Counted from the stretch's first letter, positions 36,144 through 45,573 are shown. The stretch is 64,000 bases of DNA from Gracilimonas sp046602855 (GCF_046602855.1 NZ_JBKINJ010000001.1:558001-622000), one strand, 5' to 3'. The notes: generated by a model not told the origin, from the letters alone. Numbers and translations: made by a program.

Positions 36144-36308
36144 GCAGCAATTGCAAGATCAAGCAAGGGCGATAACGTTGAATTTCGGCTCAGGCTTCAG
36201 GGCACTTAGATGAGGTGGGTTAACCAGGCAAGTCAGAGACATACGTTCCGCAACTTATCAGCCATCTTCTTACTGAAGTTGAGTAAGACCCGATGGGCAG
36301 GCAGAATG

Positions 36309-36839
36309 TCATTTTGTAACTGTAAACTCAATATATTGCCCATCTATGTTCATGAATTGCGTATTGAGTAGATAGGCAGCACAAGCTGTAGGGTCTGAAG
36401 GACCCAGATAAATTTTTCCATATTTTGATTTTGAATAGGTCCCAAGCTTGTCGAGAGTGATCTGCACTTCCAGTTCGTACATTCCGGTTTGGGAATTATA
36501 AGGTAGAATAAACCAGTGTGAATATTCTCCCTGATTTCCTTTGATAAATGTGAGTGAATTTTCAACAAACAGATCATCACCGTCTAAAACAACCAGCGCC
36601 GTTTCATCCCCGGTTGCATCGAGTAGATTTACCGGGTCGCTAAAATAGCTATTGGAAGCAGGAAGGTTAATGGCAACAGTCAATTTTGTTCCCTGTTGAT
36701 ACGAGCCTTGAAGCGGTATTAAAGACATGATGTCGGCAATATTCTCTTCTCCAATATTTTGAAAAGTCACACAATCTTCTTCACAGGTGGTCATGATGAT
36801 CGTGGTAATCAGAGTTAAGGTTATTAAAATTATTTTCAT
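36309..36839 (-). CDS. hypothetical secreted protein or lipoprotein
   Basis: 176 aa. The N-terminal hydrophobic segment (IILITLTLITTIIMTTC) ends at a Cys near 19 that could be a weak lipobox. The rest looks like a beta-rich extracellular domain (GTKLTVAINLPASNSYF, EYSHWFILPYNSQTGMYELE, YLLNTQFMNIDGQYIEFTV). No family recognised. It is probably co-transcribed with the lipocalin-like gene 65 nt upstream at 36905. Confidence 0.6.
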   Translation of the reverse strand: MKIILITLTLITTIIMTTCEEDCVTFQNIGEENIADIMSLIPLQGSYQQGTKLTVAINLPASNSYFSDPVNLLDATGDETALVVLDGDDLFVENSLTFIKGNQGEYSHWFILPYNSQTGMYELEVQITLDKLGTYSKSKYGKIYLGPSDPTACAAYLLNTQFMNIDGQYIEFTVTK

Positions 36840-36904
36840 GATTTGTGTTCCAGATAAAAAGGGTTGAAAGTGTGTGTGGGACTTCAGAGTGAATACTTCT
36901 TAAA

Positions 36905-37309
36905 TCAAAGCTTTCTCCAATACTCAATAATTTCACTATCGTCTTCCGGGTAGGTGAATGTCAATCGATCATCTGAAAGTTGAAATTCATAGGCTCTTTG
37001 AACGTCATTATATACAAACTGAATGGTCTTGTCAGAATCTTTTAATTCAAACAATCCATTGGTTTCATAACCAACCCCGTAACTTCTGAATTCCCCTTTA
37101 AGGTCACTTGGATCGTCATCTGTTTTAAATTCAATGTAATCGCAGCATTGGATGGATAGATCTGAAATTCCATTAACGCTGCGTGAGTCAAGTTTCCATT
37201 CTCCAAGAATATCTGTTTGCTCTAAGCTGTCCATTTGTTCCGCTTCATTTACACCACAGCTTGTTAATGTTACCAAGGTGAATACAAACAGCATTCCTAA
37301 ATTTTCCAT
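36905..37309 (-). CDS. lipocalin-like lipoprotein
   Basis: 134 aa with lipobox TLTSC (Cys near 18). The mature part has the small lipocalin-like pattern common in Bacteroidota lipoproteins: ILGEWKLDSRSVNG at the start, alternating strands, and an ending DRLTFTYPEDDSEIIEYWRKL. Two adjacent Cys in QCCDYIEF. The ligand is unknown. Confidence 0.65.
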   Translation of the reverse strand: MENLGMLFVFTLVTLTSCGVNEAEQMDSLEQTDILGEWKLDSRSVNGISDLSIQCCDYIEFKTDDDPSDLKGEFRSYGVGYETNGLFELKDSDKTIQFVYNDVQRAYEFQLSDDRLTFTYPEDDSEIIEYWRKL

Positions 37310-37527
37310 CTTTACGATCTTTGACTGATATAACTATGATGCAGAGTACCCTTCAGTCTTTAAGACAATGTCTATGGAGTGTTATTCTTAAGTTAATTTT
37401 CGGTTTCTATTGATCGTAGATCTTGATCAATAGTTAGAAGATCGAAAGAGGAGGGTGAAACACGGCCAGATCGTCCATCGCATATCGGGCATTTGGTGTA
37501 TTCTGGATCTTAAGAATATGCGGGAGC

Positions 37528-38973
37528 CTACTCGATCCAATAGCCTTCAATCATGATCCGATGGATACTTCGGGTATTTAGAATATCTTCCAGAGGGTTG
37601 TCGTCCAGCAAGAGAAAGCTGGCTGTTTTCCCTTCGTCAATAGTGCCGATTGTGTCATCTAAATTTAAAAATCGGGCCGGAATGATCGTAGCCACCCGAA
37701 GCACTTCAGCGTTTGACATACCGGCTTGTGACATGAATTCCAGCTCTTTATGGGCACTATAACCGGGTATGACCGAAGGATTTCCGGCATCTGATCCCAT
37801 CATAATAGGAACGCCCGCATCATAGAAGAGTGAGAAGTTTTGAAGCATGTTGTCTTTGTGTTCGGCGGGGTCAATACCTGAACTCTTCACCATCATTTGG
37901 CGAACCGGCCAATTTTCCAGGCTGCGATGTGTTCTCTCTGAACGGTATGGCAACAAAAAAGGATCATCCAGGATCTCAGCCGATGCAGTATATTCATACA
38001 TGTAGGCGATCGAAAGAGTTGGAACATAGTATATGGAATCGGCTTTCATCTTCTCAAATAAATATTTTGCATTCGTCAATACCTGATCCCCGACAGTATG
38101 AACGATCACATCCACGCGGGCATTGATAGCGTCTTCCAGGTCATCCTGCCTAGAAACATGAGCAAAGACGGGAAGATCAAATGTGGAAGCTTTTTGCACA
38201 ATGTTTTGAACCATTTCATTGGATAACCGGGGTTCCGTTGATGCTCCACCCAAACCGGTCTCAACCATCACTTTTACGCCATTGAGACCGAGCTCTTTCT
38301 TTCTTGAAAATACCGCATTTAGGTCGGTTTCTTCGGTTACCGTTAGGATTCCTTGTTCATTCACGTCGATCTCATCGGCCGGTATACCGGTCATCATTGG
38401 GAGCAGCGGAATGGGATATCCTCCCGGCGCGGTAATTATATCGCCTGCAGCTAATATTTGTGGAGCTACCAGTTTATTATTCTTTTGTTTTCTGATCAGG
38501 TCCGCTGTGATCTGCTGATCAAATCCATGTCCGCCCAAAGTAAAGATCGTACTGACGCCGTACCTTGCAAATTGCTCCAGCGCCATCGGTCGGGTGGTTG
38601 AATCCGGAGCGATCAGTCCGCCACTGTTCAAATGTGCATGCATGTCGATCAAGCCGGGCATAAGAAAGCGGTTCTCGGCATCTGTTACCGTAAACCTTGT
38701 ACTTAGATCTTCAGGAATAGGACCTTCAATGATCCGATCAATGATCCCATTACGCACTATCAGGTGTCGGTCTTCATGTACAATACCGGCTTCAACATCG
38801 ATGATCTTTGCATTGGTGATCAGATAGTCCTGACCATCCGGGCTATATACTTTATCCGGGTCAAGTTTTAGGGTGTGTTCATAGGGATTGTTGAACCACA
38901 CAAAATAGGCAGTTACCGCGGCTAACATGAGTACACCGATTGTGATGCCTAATACTTTTAAGAATCCCTTCAT
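37528..38973 (-). CDS. membrane-anchored amidohydrolase-superfamily metal hydrolase
   Basis: 481 aa with an N-terminal membrane helix (residues 7-27, VLGITIGVLMLAAVTAYFVWF) acting as anchor or uncleaved signal. The amidohydrolase barrel has His112 and His114 in LIDMHAHLN, further metal ligands in FAHVSRQDD and VHTVGD, and the catalytic Asp in IMMGSDAGNP. The flanking composite domain (VTDAENRFLMPG, DEGKTASFLLLDDNPLED) is typical of imidazolonepropionase-like and prolidase-like members. The substrate is unknown; location is likely periplasmic. Confidence 0.88.
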   Translation of the reverse strand: MKGFLKVLGITIGVLMLAAVTAYFVWFNNPYEHTLKLDPDKVYSPDGQDYLITNAKIIDVEAGIVHEDRHLIVRNGIIDRIIEGPIPEDLSTRFTVTDAENRFLMPGLIDMHAHLNSGGLIAPDSTTRPMALEQFARYGVSTIFTLGGHGFDQQITADLIRKQKNNKLVAPQILAAGDIITAPGGYPIPLLPMMTGIPADEIDVNEQGILTVTEETDLNAVFSRKKELGLNGVKVMVETGLGGASTEPRLSNEMVQNIVQKASTFDLPVFAHVSRQDDLEDAINARVDVIVHTVGDQVLTNAKYLFEKMKADSIYYVPTLSIAYMYEYTASAEILDDPFLLPYRSERTHRSLENWPVRQMMVKSSGIDPAEHKDNMLQNFSLFYDAGVPIMMGSDAGNPSVIPGYSAHKELEFMSQAGMSNAEVLRVATIIPARFLNLDDTIGTIDEGKTASFLLLDDNPLEDILNTRSIHRIMIEGYWIE

Positions 38974-39333
38974 TGTAAGAATGATTTATACTCAGTTTAA
39001 TGGATCGTTATAAACCTTAGTGCTTTTCAGGTCATAGGTAAAAGATAGGATAGTGGCCCCTGTACCCTTGGGAGCGTATATCTTAGACTAAGAACGACTA
39101 AATTAATCTAACCCGCAAATTGATTTTATATTAATCGCAACTCTGATCCTCATTTAAACCTCATAGGAGTTTGATAAGATCCGGCTTTCATCACCATTAA
39201 GTCGTCCTTCGCAATTCGGACGGTGATGAGCCGCACATCGATTGCCACCGCATTATTGAGTTTATAAGAAAGGATAAGGGCTGAAGAGATCTGTTAACGA
39301 CCGCTAATCGAATGCCCGATATCTTGTTATTGT
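38974..39333. other. 360-nt gap with a large hairpin
   Basis: At 39182-39233 CGGC, CATCACC and CGTCC pair with GGACG, GGTGATG and GCCG, forming a long interrupted stem. No gene seen. The right part is just downstream of the PAS kinase stop, so the hairpin may terminate or stabilise that transcript. Confidence 0.4.
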
Positions 39334-41589
39334 CTATATAAGAGTGCTTGAGCTGCCTTTTACGTTATCTTTCTCGAATGTCAGTGAAAATTCAGTGCCT
39401 GTTTTTAAGCTTTTATACCGGTATGTGCCATTTAATTGCTCTGTAAGCACCTGGATGATCTTAGTACCACTGGATTGGCTTTTAATCGTGAAATCATCGG
39501 GCAGGCCAATACCATCATCAGTTATTTTAATCTGGACCTGGTTTCCATGTTCGGATGTATGCACCGTGATGGTTCCGTCTTCTGCTTCGATAAAAGCGTG
39601 TTTAAGCGCATTTACAATCACTTCATTTATAATTAAGGAACAAGGAACAGCCTGATTTATATTAAGCTGAACCTGTGATAATGATAGGTCAACTGTGATT
39701 TTTTTTCCGGAATTCAGTTGAGCCACAATTTCATGGGTAAGATCTCTGACATTTTCTGAGATATCGATACTGGAAAATGATTCATGCTGATACAGCTTTT
39801 CATGAATATTCCCTATAGCATTGATTCTGGTGATGCTGTCTGAAAGTTTTTCCTGAATCTCAGGGTTTTCCTCATCAAAGACCTGTAATTGTATCATTCC
39901 GGCTACAACGGCCAGGTTGTTTTTAACGCGATGATGTATTTCGGCCAGCAATACTTCCTTTTCTTTTAATGATTGCTTCAGTTCCTCTTCTTTTTCCAAC
40001 AGTTCCGTAATATCTTCTTTGATAGATACATAATGGGTGACCTCCCCGGTATTATTATCAATGATAGGTGAGATGATCTGTTTTACCGAGATCAAGTCCC
40101 CGTTTTTTTTCATATTCTGGACTTCACCGGTCCATTCTTTTCCTGACTTTATTGTATCCCAAAGGTTTTTATAAAATGCTTTTGACTCATTTCCTGAATT
40201 GAAGATCCGAGGATTTTTGCCGCGTACTTCTTCAAATGTATACCCGGTAACTTTTGTGAAATACGGGTTAACGTAAGTAATTTTTCCTTCAGCATCGGTA
40301 ATAAAAACGGAGATGGAACTGGCTACGATGGCACGTTGGATCAGGTTTAACTTTTTTTCTGTTTCTTTGCGTTCGGTGATGTCCTGAGCTACCCCTACAT
40401 ATCGTGAAAGGTTGCCATGGTCATCATAATAGGGATGCGCTTTGTGATATAACAACCGAATACTTCCGTCAGGCCTAACAATGCGGTGTTCTATTTCTAG
40501 AATATCCTGGTTTTCTATGGCCTTCATGAACGAATAATGAAGGTATTCTGCATCATCGGGATGGATGCATTGATCCAAAAGATCATCATAAGTAGTTGGG
40601 GCACTACCGGGCTCAAGGCCAAAGATACGATGGGTCTCTTCAGACCAAATAGTGGATTGGTCGGCAACAATAAATTCCCAGCTTCCTGTTTTAGAAAGCC
40701 TCTGAGATCTTTTTAATGCATTGGTATTTTGTAGTAACTCCAGTTCAATTTTTTTACGATCGGTAATATCTTGCACCGTGCCGATAGATTGAATGACATC
40801 GCCTGAATCATTGCGATAATGGGCACACCGATCATATACATAACGAACTTCCCCGGTGTCCTGCCTGATAATACGGTGCTCGATATCATAAGTGTCTCTT
40901 CCTTCTTGTAAAGAGCCGGTATAGGCTTCATCTACGGCTGACCGATCGTCGGGATGAACAAAACAGAGAAAGCCTTCGTATGTGGCGGGAAAATCTTGCG
41001 GATCCACACCAAAAATACGGTAGGTCTCATCAGACCATGTGATTTTGTTTGTGATCAGGTCCAGCTTCCAGCTTCCGATGTGGGCCACCTGCTGGGTCCG
41101 GGATAGAAGCTGCTCGCTTTCTTTAGCTCTTTCTTTGGCTTTTAAAAGTTCAATCTCTGAATTTTTGGTCTCTGCTGTATTAAGATGTGCTCCTAACATG
41201 CGCACCGGCTTTCCGTCTTTATCACGAATTGCAAATCCATGACGACGCATCCGTACCGTTGAACCATTTTTATGGGTATATCTTACAACCTGATTATAGG
41301 GATGATCGGGATTGTCACAGTGTTTAGAGAGGTTGTCTTTTTCGACCTTAAGATCATCCCGGTTTATAATACATTGCCATGCACTTGTTTTTTGTGGCTT
41401 TGTATCAGGATCATAGCCTAATACTTCCCAGAACCTGTCATTCATCCATTCGTTTTCCGGATCTTCCAGATCCCTAAACCATAAACCATCTGCGGCATTT
41501 TCCTGGATGAAATCAAAAATACCTTCGTCGGTTTTGATCAATTCATAGAGTTCTTCTTTTAAGTAGCTAACTTTGGTTTTAATGTCCAT
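39334..41589 (-). CDS. multi-PAS sensor histidine kinase with HisKA_2 domain
   Basis: 751-aa soluble kinase. Four PAS/PAC modules are visible, the later ones repeating a similar pattern (YRIFGVDPQDFPATYEGFLC; HRIFGLEPGSAPTTYDDLLD; VFITDAEGKITYVNPYFTKV) with PAC ends such as VGVAQDITERKETEK and VSIKEDITELLEKE. The kinase is HisKA_2 type with the phospho-acceptor in LLAEIHHRVKNNLAVVAGM (near 545-560). An HATPase_c domain follows (NEVIVNALKHAF, DDGIGLPDDF). This form often signals to PhyR/SigT- or CheY-like partners; none is adjacent. Ligands unknown. Confidence 0.9.
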   Translation of the reverse strand: MDIKTKVSYLKEELYELIKTDEGIFDFIQENAADGLWFRDLEDPENEWMNDRFWEVLGYDPDTKPQKTSAWQCIINRDDLKVEKDNLSKHCDNPDHPYNQVVRYTHKNGSTVRMRRHGFAIRDKDGKPVRMLGAHLNTAETKNSEIELLKAKERAKESEQLLSRTQQVAHIGSWKLDLITNKITWSDETYRIFGVDPQDFPATYEGFLCFVHPDDRSAVDEAYTGSLQEGRDTYDIEHRIIRQDTGEVRYVYDRCAHYRNDSGDVIQSIGTVQDITDRKKIELELLQNTNALKRSQRLSKTGSWEFIVADQSTIWSEETHRIFGLEPGSAPTTYDDLLDQCIHPDDAEYLHYSFMKAIENQDILEIEHRIVRPDGSIRLLYHKAHPYYDDHGNLSRYVGVAQDITERKETEKKLNLIQRAIVASSISVFITDAEGKITYVNPYFTKVTGYTFEEVRGKNPRIFNSGNESKAFYKNLWDTIKSGKEWTGEVQNMKKNGDLISVKQIISPIIDNNTGEVTHYVSIKEDITELLEKEEELKQSLKEKEVLLAEIHHRVKNNLAVVAGMIQLQVFDEENPEIQEKLSDSITRINAIGNIHEKLYQHESFSSIDISENVRDLTHEIVAQLNSGKKITVDLSLSQVQLNINQAVPCSLIINEVIVNALKHAFIEAEDGTITVHTSEHGNQVQIKITDDGIGLPDDFTIKSQSSGTKIIQVLTEQLNGTYRYKSLKTGTEFSLTFEKDNVKGSSSTLI

Positions 41590-42289
41590 TCCTTCTATTT
41601 AATAATCTAATCCAATATAATTTTTCGGCTCATTTTTCCAAAAATTAAGCCGGTGGTTAAACATTGACCTGTATTTACCTGCCAATGGTTTCCTACCAAT
41701 ATTTATAGAGTATTTATTGGGTAGATAAGAGCTATTGGTCTATTTTTAATAATTGTCCTTGTAATGAGCCAACCGATGTAAATAACAACACTCACCTATA
41801 AACGTTCCGTTTAATTTTTATAGTTTTTTAATTTTTCATTGCGGATCCGTGTTATTAAAAGATGGCTCAGCGTCAAGAAGGTATTCCTATGTAAGTGCTT
41901 GGAAACGGGGGTAAGTTGCACGTTAAAGGATATGTTTGACTAACTGTGCAGGACGGGAGACCGAGAACCGAAGACGGTGCAAGGGGAACCGAAACAGATC
42001 GGTCATAACTTGAGGTCATTCTCGCGAAGAGGGCATCTAAAGAATGCCAGTAATTCGGCAGTTTGATTTATCCACCCATTAAATTGCAGGCATAAACCGT
42101 GGAATGACCACCTATGATATTATGTACTCGGCTCAAATTTCCAGCTTCAAGATCAGTGTAAACGAGATATAAAGTTCAATGCCCAATACTATATTTCATT
42201 GAAGTCAGTTTTTTAGTATGCTTGGCAGGCATTTTATACTACACGCAATCATAACCTGAATGTCAGCTAATGCTGCATAATGTGATCCT
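41590..42289. other. 700-nt gene-free region, start of the repeat-rich zone
   Basis: The left part is AT-rich and should hold the promoter of the minus-strand kinase. From about 41951 to 41998 it holds GACCG-type short repeats (GGGAGACCGAGAACCGAAGA), then an F3 element at 42014-42109. No protein-coding frame is credible. Similar GACCG-rich stretches occur at 43484-43511, 44662-44675, 50954-50980 and 51196-51212. Confidence 0.5.
42014..42109 (+). repeat. F3 MITE-like element, copy 1
   Basis: 96 bp bounded by perfect 7-bp inverted ends GGTCATT/AATGACC, with CTCGCGAAGAGGGC near the left and TTAAATTGCAGGCAT near the right. Matches the elements at 44879 and 51012. Confidence 0.7.
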
Positions 42290-43519
42290 GTGACCCGAAC
42301 TCTTACTGCGTTTTTCTTACTGCTACTCATTTCCGGTTACTACATGGCCTGTACCGATCTCAAATCGGAGCCCAAGTCAGCGCCAAAAACTGACAAGGAC
42401 AGTACATGGGTGATGGATGATTCCCTGGCCAATTTCCTGTCTGACTTTGAACGTGATTTTGAAGAAGGACTCAACCAAAAGCGTATTCCCGGCGCGGCGG
42501 TTGTGATCGTCAAAGATGGACGGGTGGTGTTTGAAAAGGGATTTGGTGTGAAAGAAATTGGCAAGATCGAAGAAGTAAATGAACATACGGTATTCAGGTT
42601 GGGAAGTGTATCCAAGGGCTTTGCCTCGGTGCTGGCAGGGGTGTTTGTAGATGAAGGCATTATCAGCTGGGATGAACCCGTATACCGTTATCTGAGTGAA
42701 TTTCAGCTGAATGATCCGGTACAATCTGACAGGGTTCATGTAAAGCATTTACTATCGCACACTACCGGCTTGCCCCGACATGCTTATACAAATCTTGTCG
42801 AAGACGGACTGTCATTGGATCGCATTATTCCCCGTCTGGAACAAGTCCCCCTGATCGCAAGGGAAGGGGTACAAATTGCGTATCAGAATGCGGCCTATTC
42901 GGTAATAGAAAAAGTGCTGGAAGTGCAGGCCGATACCGCCTTCAATGCCCTGCTTCATGAAAAGCTCTTCAAGCCTTTGACCATGGATCATGCCTCGGCC
43001 AGCTTCGACAGTATTCGCAACGCCGCCAATAAAGCGTCTCCTCATGTGTATCATTCCCGGTCGCGCGGGCGTGTTCCCGTTCCCATTTCCCGAAAATATT
43101 ATAACGCTGTGTCTTCTGGCGGCATCAATGCGTCTGCTTCCGATATGGGAAAATGGCTGCTGCTGTTAACCGGCAACTATCAGGATGTGATCTCCAAAGA
43201 AACTCTGTATAGGATCTATGAACCTTTGGCGACCATCAATAACCGGCGGTTCAGCCGTTACTGGGATGGGGTGAATAGATCGCATTACGGAATGGGATGG
43301 AGGATGCTTGATAATCACGGACAGAAGGTCGTGTATCACGGAGGCTATGTAAACGGATACCGCAGCGAGATCGCTTTTGCTCCCGATGAGGGACTGGGGA
43401 TCTGCATTCTCATCAATTCGAATTCAAGCTATCCGCTGACCGTTATTCCGGATCTGTTTGAGCATTTCAGGACAGGTACAGACGGAGGACCGGAGGCAGT
43501 GGACCGGGGACCTATGTGA
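42290..43519 (+). CDS. serine hydrolase (beta-lactamase/transpeptidase class C-like) lipoprotein
   Basis: 409 aa, GTG start at 42290, chosen because the lipoprotein signal begins there (lipobox YYMAC, Cys21). The beta-lactamase/DD-peptidase fold has SVSK at 106-109 (Ser nucleophile and Lys), YQN at 198-200 and HGGYVNGYR near 355 in place of KTG. These esterase/D-aminopeptidase-like proteins often act on peptidoglycan fragments or esters; antibiotic resistance is not implied. The TGA stop is the first base set of an F1 repeat. Confidence 0.88.
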   Translation: MTRTLTAFFLLLLISGYYMACTDLKSEPKSAPKTDKDSTWVMDDSLANFLSDFERDFEEGLNQKRIPGAAVVIVKDGRVVFEKGFGVKEIGKIEEVNEHTVFRLGSVSKGFASVLAGVFVDEGIISWDEPVYRYLSEFQLNDPVQSDRVHVKHLLSHTTGLPRHAYTNLVEDGLSLDRIIPRLEQVPLIAREGVQIAYQNAAYSVIEKVLEVQADTAFNALLHEKLFKPLTMDHASASFDSIRNAANKASPHVYHSRSRGRVPVPISRKYYNAVSSGGINASASDMGKWLLLLTGNYQDVISKETLYRIYEPLATINNRRFSRYWDGVNRSHYGMGWRMLDNHGQKVVYHGGYVNGYRSEIAFAPDEGLGICILINSNSSYPLTVIPDLFEHFRTGTDGGPEAVDRGPM

Positions 43520-43611
43520 GAATATCGAATATCCAACAAGGAACATCCAATGTCCAAATTTTGGATGACCTAGACATTTGATGTTCGCTATTGGCTGTTC
43601 CCTTTGTACTC
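43519..43611. repeat. F1 repeat copy at the 3' end of the serine hydrolase gene
   Basis: Starts at the stop codon (GTGAGAATATCGAATATCC) and contains AACAAGGAACATCCAATG, a spacer, then the opposing arm TTTGATGTTCGCTATTGGC. The arms are partly self-complementary. Confidence 0.75.
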
Positions 43612-43682
43612 GTTGCTAAGTTTCGGCTTCACGATCAGGCAAACACAGGCTTATCAGCACAACATGGGCTCATTTTGATCCG

Positions 43683-43737
43683 TTACCCGGGGGTGAAGCT
43701 TTAATTACCCCGGGGTAATTCGAATCTTACCCGGGGG
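43683..43737 (+). promoter_or_regulatory. three TTACCC-(C/G)GGGG boxes at exact 22-bp spacing
   Basis: TTACCC begins at 43683, 43705 and 43727. The boxes are TTACCCGGGGG, the 18-bp perfect palindrome AATTACCCCGGGGTAATT (43703-43720), and TTACCCGGGGG. Two helical turns separate them, so all face the same side of DNA. The last is 38 nt before the HU-like start and 26 nt before its Shine-Dalgarno, a good place for an operator of that gene. Confidence 0.65.
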
Positions 43738-43774
43738 CAACACATAGAAACAAACGGTAATCGGAGGAAAGATC

Positions 43775-44164
43775 ATGGCACTCAGATATAAGATCATACA
43801 GTCATATCGGAATACGGATAATGGCGAAAAGGAACCAATGTGGTATCCGCAGCTTACCGGTTCCCGCAAATTGGACCTGGAGGATGTGGCAGAGATCCTG
43901 GCCGGCCGCTCAACAGCCAGCCGGGCCGATGTTCACCTGGTGGTGGCGGGACTAACCGAACTTATCCCTGAATTACTTAAGGATGGGAATACCGTTCATT
44001 TAGGTGGTCTTGGTTCCTTCCGGCTTGAGGCCCGGGCTACTCCCTCTGATGCACCAGAGAAGGTCACAGCCCGCAACATCCGTGAACTTCGGGCGACCTT
44101 TGTGAGTGGTAAGACTATGAAAAAAGAGCTGAAGAACGCCCGAGTGGAAAAGGAGAGAAGGTAG
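43775..44164 (+). CDS. HU-family DNA-binding protein (HU-HIG type)
   Basis: 129 aa with the DNABII/HU fold in the Bacteroidota HU-HIG form: ALRYKIIQSYRN at the start, SRADVHLVVAGLTELIPELL as helix pair, GNTVHLGGLGSFRLEARA as the DNA-binding arm base, and a basic C-terminus (KTMKKELKNARVEKERR). A strong GGAGGA Shine-Dalgarno lies at 43763-43768. Members are nucleoid or viral/mobile-element-associated. The spaced boxes upstream suggest autoregulation. Confidence 0.88.
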   Translation: MALRYKIIQSYRNTDNGEKEPMWYPQLTGSRKLDLEDVAEILAGRSTASRADVHLVVAGLTELIPELLKDGNTVHLGGLGSFRLEARATPSDAPEKVTARNIRELRATFVSGKTMKKELKNARVEKERR

Positions 44165-44235
44165 AATGCCATCGATGGTCCATTTGATTGGAATTCGGTG
44201 CTGATTGACGGTTCATGAGACCGCGGGGACGATGT

Positions 44236-44332
44236 GAGAATATCCAACATCCAACAAGGTACATCCAATATCCAAGTTGTGGATGCCCCGGACTTAGGAT
44301 GCTTAATATTTGCTATTGGTTGTTCCCCTGCT
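44236..44332. repeat. F1 repeat copy overlapping the GIY-YIG 3' end
   Basis: GAATATCCAACATCCAACA, then GTACATCCAATATCC, spacer, and the arm TTTGCTATTGGTTGTTCC. The right arm encodes the last eight codons and stop of the minus-strand GIY-YIG gene. Confidence 0.8.
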
Positions 44333-44570
44333 CGATCAGTGCTTCCTTATCCTGCTTTGAGAACTGCTTGATCACGTATTCGCGCTTGCAGGCGGTGGAC
44401 TGATCCGCGGTTTCTTCCACATACACCATTCTTTCCGGTGGGTGGGCCCGCAGGTACCGGGCTCCGGTTCCCTTACGGTGCTGATGCCACCGCCGTATGA
44501 TATGATTGGTGCAGCCGGCATACAGGCTGCCATCGGTGCATCGGATGATGTATACAAACCAGGTGTTCAT
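44313..44570 (-). CDS. GIY-YIG nuclease-family protein (UPF0213/YhbQ-like)
   Basis: 85-aa single-domain GIY-YIG protein. The variant motif is VYIIRCTDGSLYAGCTNHII (6-25), i.e. YII...YAG, with catalytic Arg in RRWHQHRKGTGARY and Glu in VYVEETADQ. Small YhbQ-type proteins have weak or unclear nuclease activity. The C-terminal residues LIEQGNNQ are coded within an F1 repeat, so the repeat sets the stop. Convergent with the HU-like gene. Confidence 0.9.
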   Translation of the reverse strand: MNTWFVYIIRCTDGSLYAGCTNHIIRRWHQHRKGTGARYLRAHPPERMVYVEETADQSTACKREYVIKQFSKQDKEALIEQGNNQ

Positions 44571-44679
44571 GGGGAGATTATCGTGATATTAGCGCGTCTT
44601 TTGATAGGGGATGATACAGCTATTAGCTTGCAAACGCAGGTTGAAGGAGAGCTTCGGTGAAAGACGGGGGACCGAATTT

Positions 44680-44764
44680 GGAATATCCAATATCCAACAC
44701 GGAATATCCAATGGTGAAGTAAGGGGAAACTTGGATGTTTGGTGTTGGATATTCCTTTATACTC
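44680..44764. repeat. F1 repeat copy in the gap right of the GIY-YIG gene
   Basis: GGAATATCCAATATCCAACA, then GGAATATCCAATGGTGAAG, spacer, and the inverted arm TTTGGTGTTGGATATTCC. Preceded by a GACGGGGGACCGAA stretch. The 464-nt gap 44571-45034 holds only this copy, a GC-rich hairpin near 44790-44830 and the F3 element; no gene. Confidence 0.8.
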
Positions 44765-44878
44765 AATGCTAAGATCCGCTTAATAATACAGTCTCTGAAG
44801 CCTGCTTTTACCGGCAGGCTCCGGCTTCTAGATCATGGGCGAGGGTTAGAGTGGGTTACTGTTCGCCCATCACAGATT

Positions 44879-45002
44879 GGTCATTCCCGTGAAAAAGGGG
44901 TCTCAATAGCCGCCATTATTTTTTATGATACAAACTTATTCAACCTATTTGATTTCAGGCATCACCGACAAAGATGTCGGGACTGGTTCGCCGTGAAATG
45001 CC
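44879..45002 (+). repeat. F3 MITE-like element, copy 2
   Basis: 124 bp from GGTCATTCCCGTGAA to CCGTGAAATGCC. Shares the internal CAACCTATTTGATTTCAGGC block with the copy at 51012 (CAACCCATTAGATTTCGGGC). The right end differs from GGTCATT-complement by one base. Confidence 0.65.
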
Positions 45003-45034
45003 CCCCATATGATGTAGTGTGCATTTAAGCGCTC

Positions 45035-45487
45035 TTATTTAGTTGCTGAAGCCTTTGTTATTCCGGCAAGTGCATCTTCTATTTTTGATATCACTTCCTC
45101 ACAATTAGAGATACTGTGTCTTTCTTCTAAATACCTTGGATTGTTATAAGATATCCATGTTTCCCCGGCACTATCTTTCCAGATCAATGCTTTTTGAGGC
45201 AGATCGATAGCAACACTTTGCTGACACTTCATGAGAGGACTTCCCACAGCGGGGTTTCCAAAAATGATGAGTTCTGTTTCCCGCAATTCAATCCCTGCTT
45301 CTTCAGCTGCTTCAGAGTGCCTGATTCTATTAAATACCGTCATGCCTTTCTCTTTGAGGACACTTTCAAGTCTGTCTCCTGTTTCTGTCACTCCGTATGA
45401 ACTCTTGACATCGATCATGCCATCGGTTAAGCAAGATGAAATAATGGTTATCAATATCGCGAGCATAGTGACTGTTAATTTTTGCAT
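45035..45487 (-). CDS. DUF302 lipoprotein
   Basis: 150 aa with lipobox TIISSC (Cys19). The mature domain is DUF302: SYGVTETGDRLESVLKEKGM, VFNRIRHSEAAEEAGIELRE, ELIIFGNPAVGSPLMKCQQS, VAIDLPQKALIWKD and SYNNPRYLEERH. Function unknown; the fold is thought to bind small molecules. It adjoins the attC-like site at 45509, so it could be the last cassette gene of the run, but no attC was found on its 3' side, where an F3 element lies. Confidence 0.88.
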   Translation of the reverse strand: MQKLTVTMLAILITIISSCLTDGMIDVKSSYGVTETGDRLESVLKEKGMTVFNRIRHSEAAEEAGIELRETELIIFGNPAVGSPLMKCQQSVAIDLPQKALIWKDSAGETWISYNNPRYLEERHSISNCEEVISKIEDALAGITKASATK

Positions 45488-45508
45488 TTTATTCTTTTTT
45501 AGATATTA

Positions 45509-45573
45509 GAGTAACGACCCTGCGCGTAATACCACAAGTTTGTAAGGATGGGGCAGGTGTGGGCAGTTATGGG
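45509..45573 (-). other. attC-like site 1, 3' of the Vat-like acetyltransferase gene
   Basis: Read on the minus strand it runs from CCCATAAC (R''-like) through TGCCCACACCTGCCCC and GCGCAGGG to GTTACTC (R'-like). The arms pair with unpaired bases between (CCTGC/GCAGG). It is the shortest and least certain of the six sites. Confidence 0.5.

Noticed and set aside
43519..44764. Possible CRISPR array from the recurring TATCCAACATCC units
   Set aside because: Units are palindromic, unevenly spaced, degenerate, separated by genes, and no cas gene is present.
45035..45487. DUF302 gene as a further complete cassette with its own attC
   Set aside because: GTTACTG at 44855-44861 could be an R'' box, but I found no paired arms or R' partner, and the F3 element overlaps the place.
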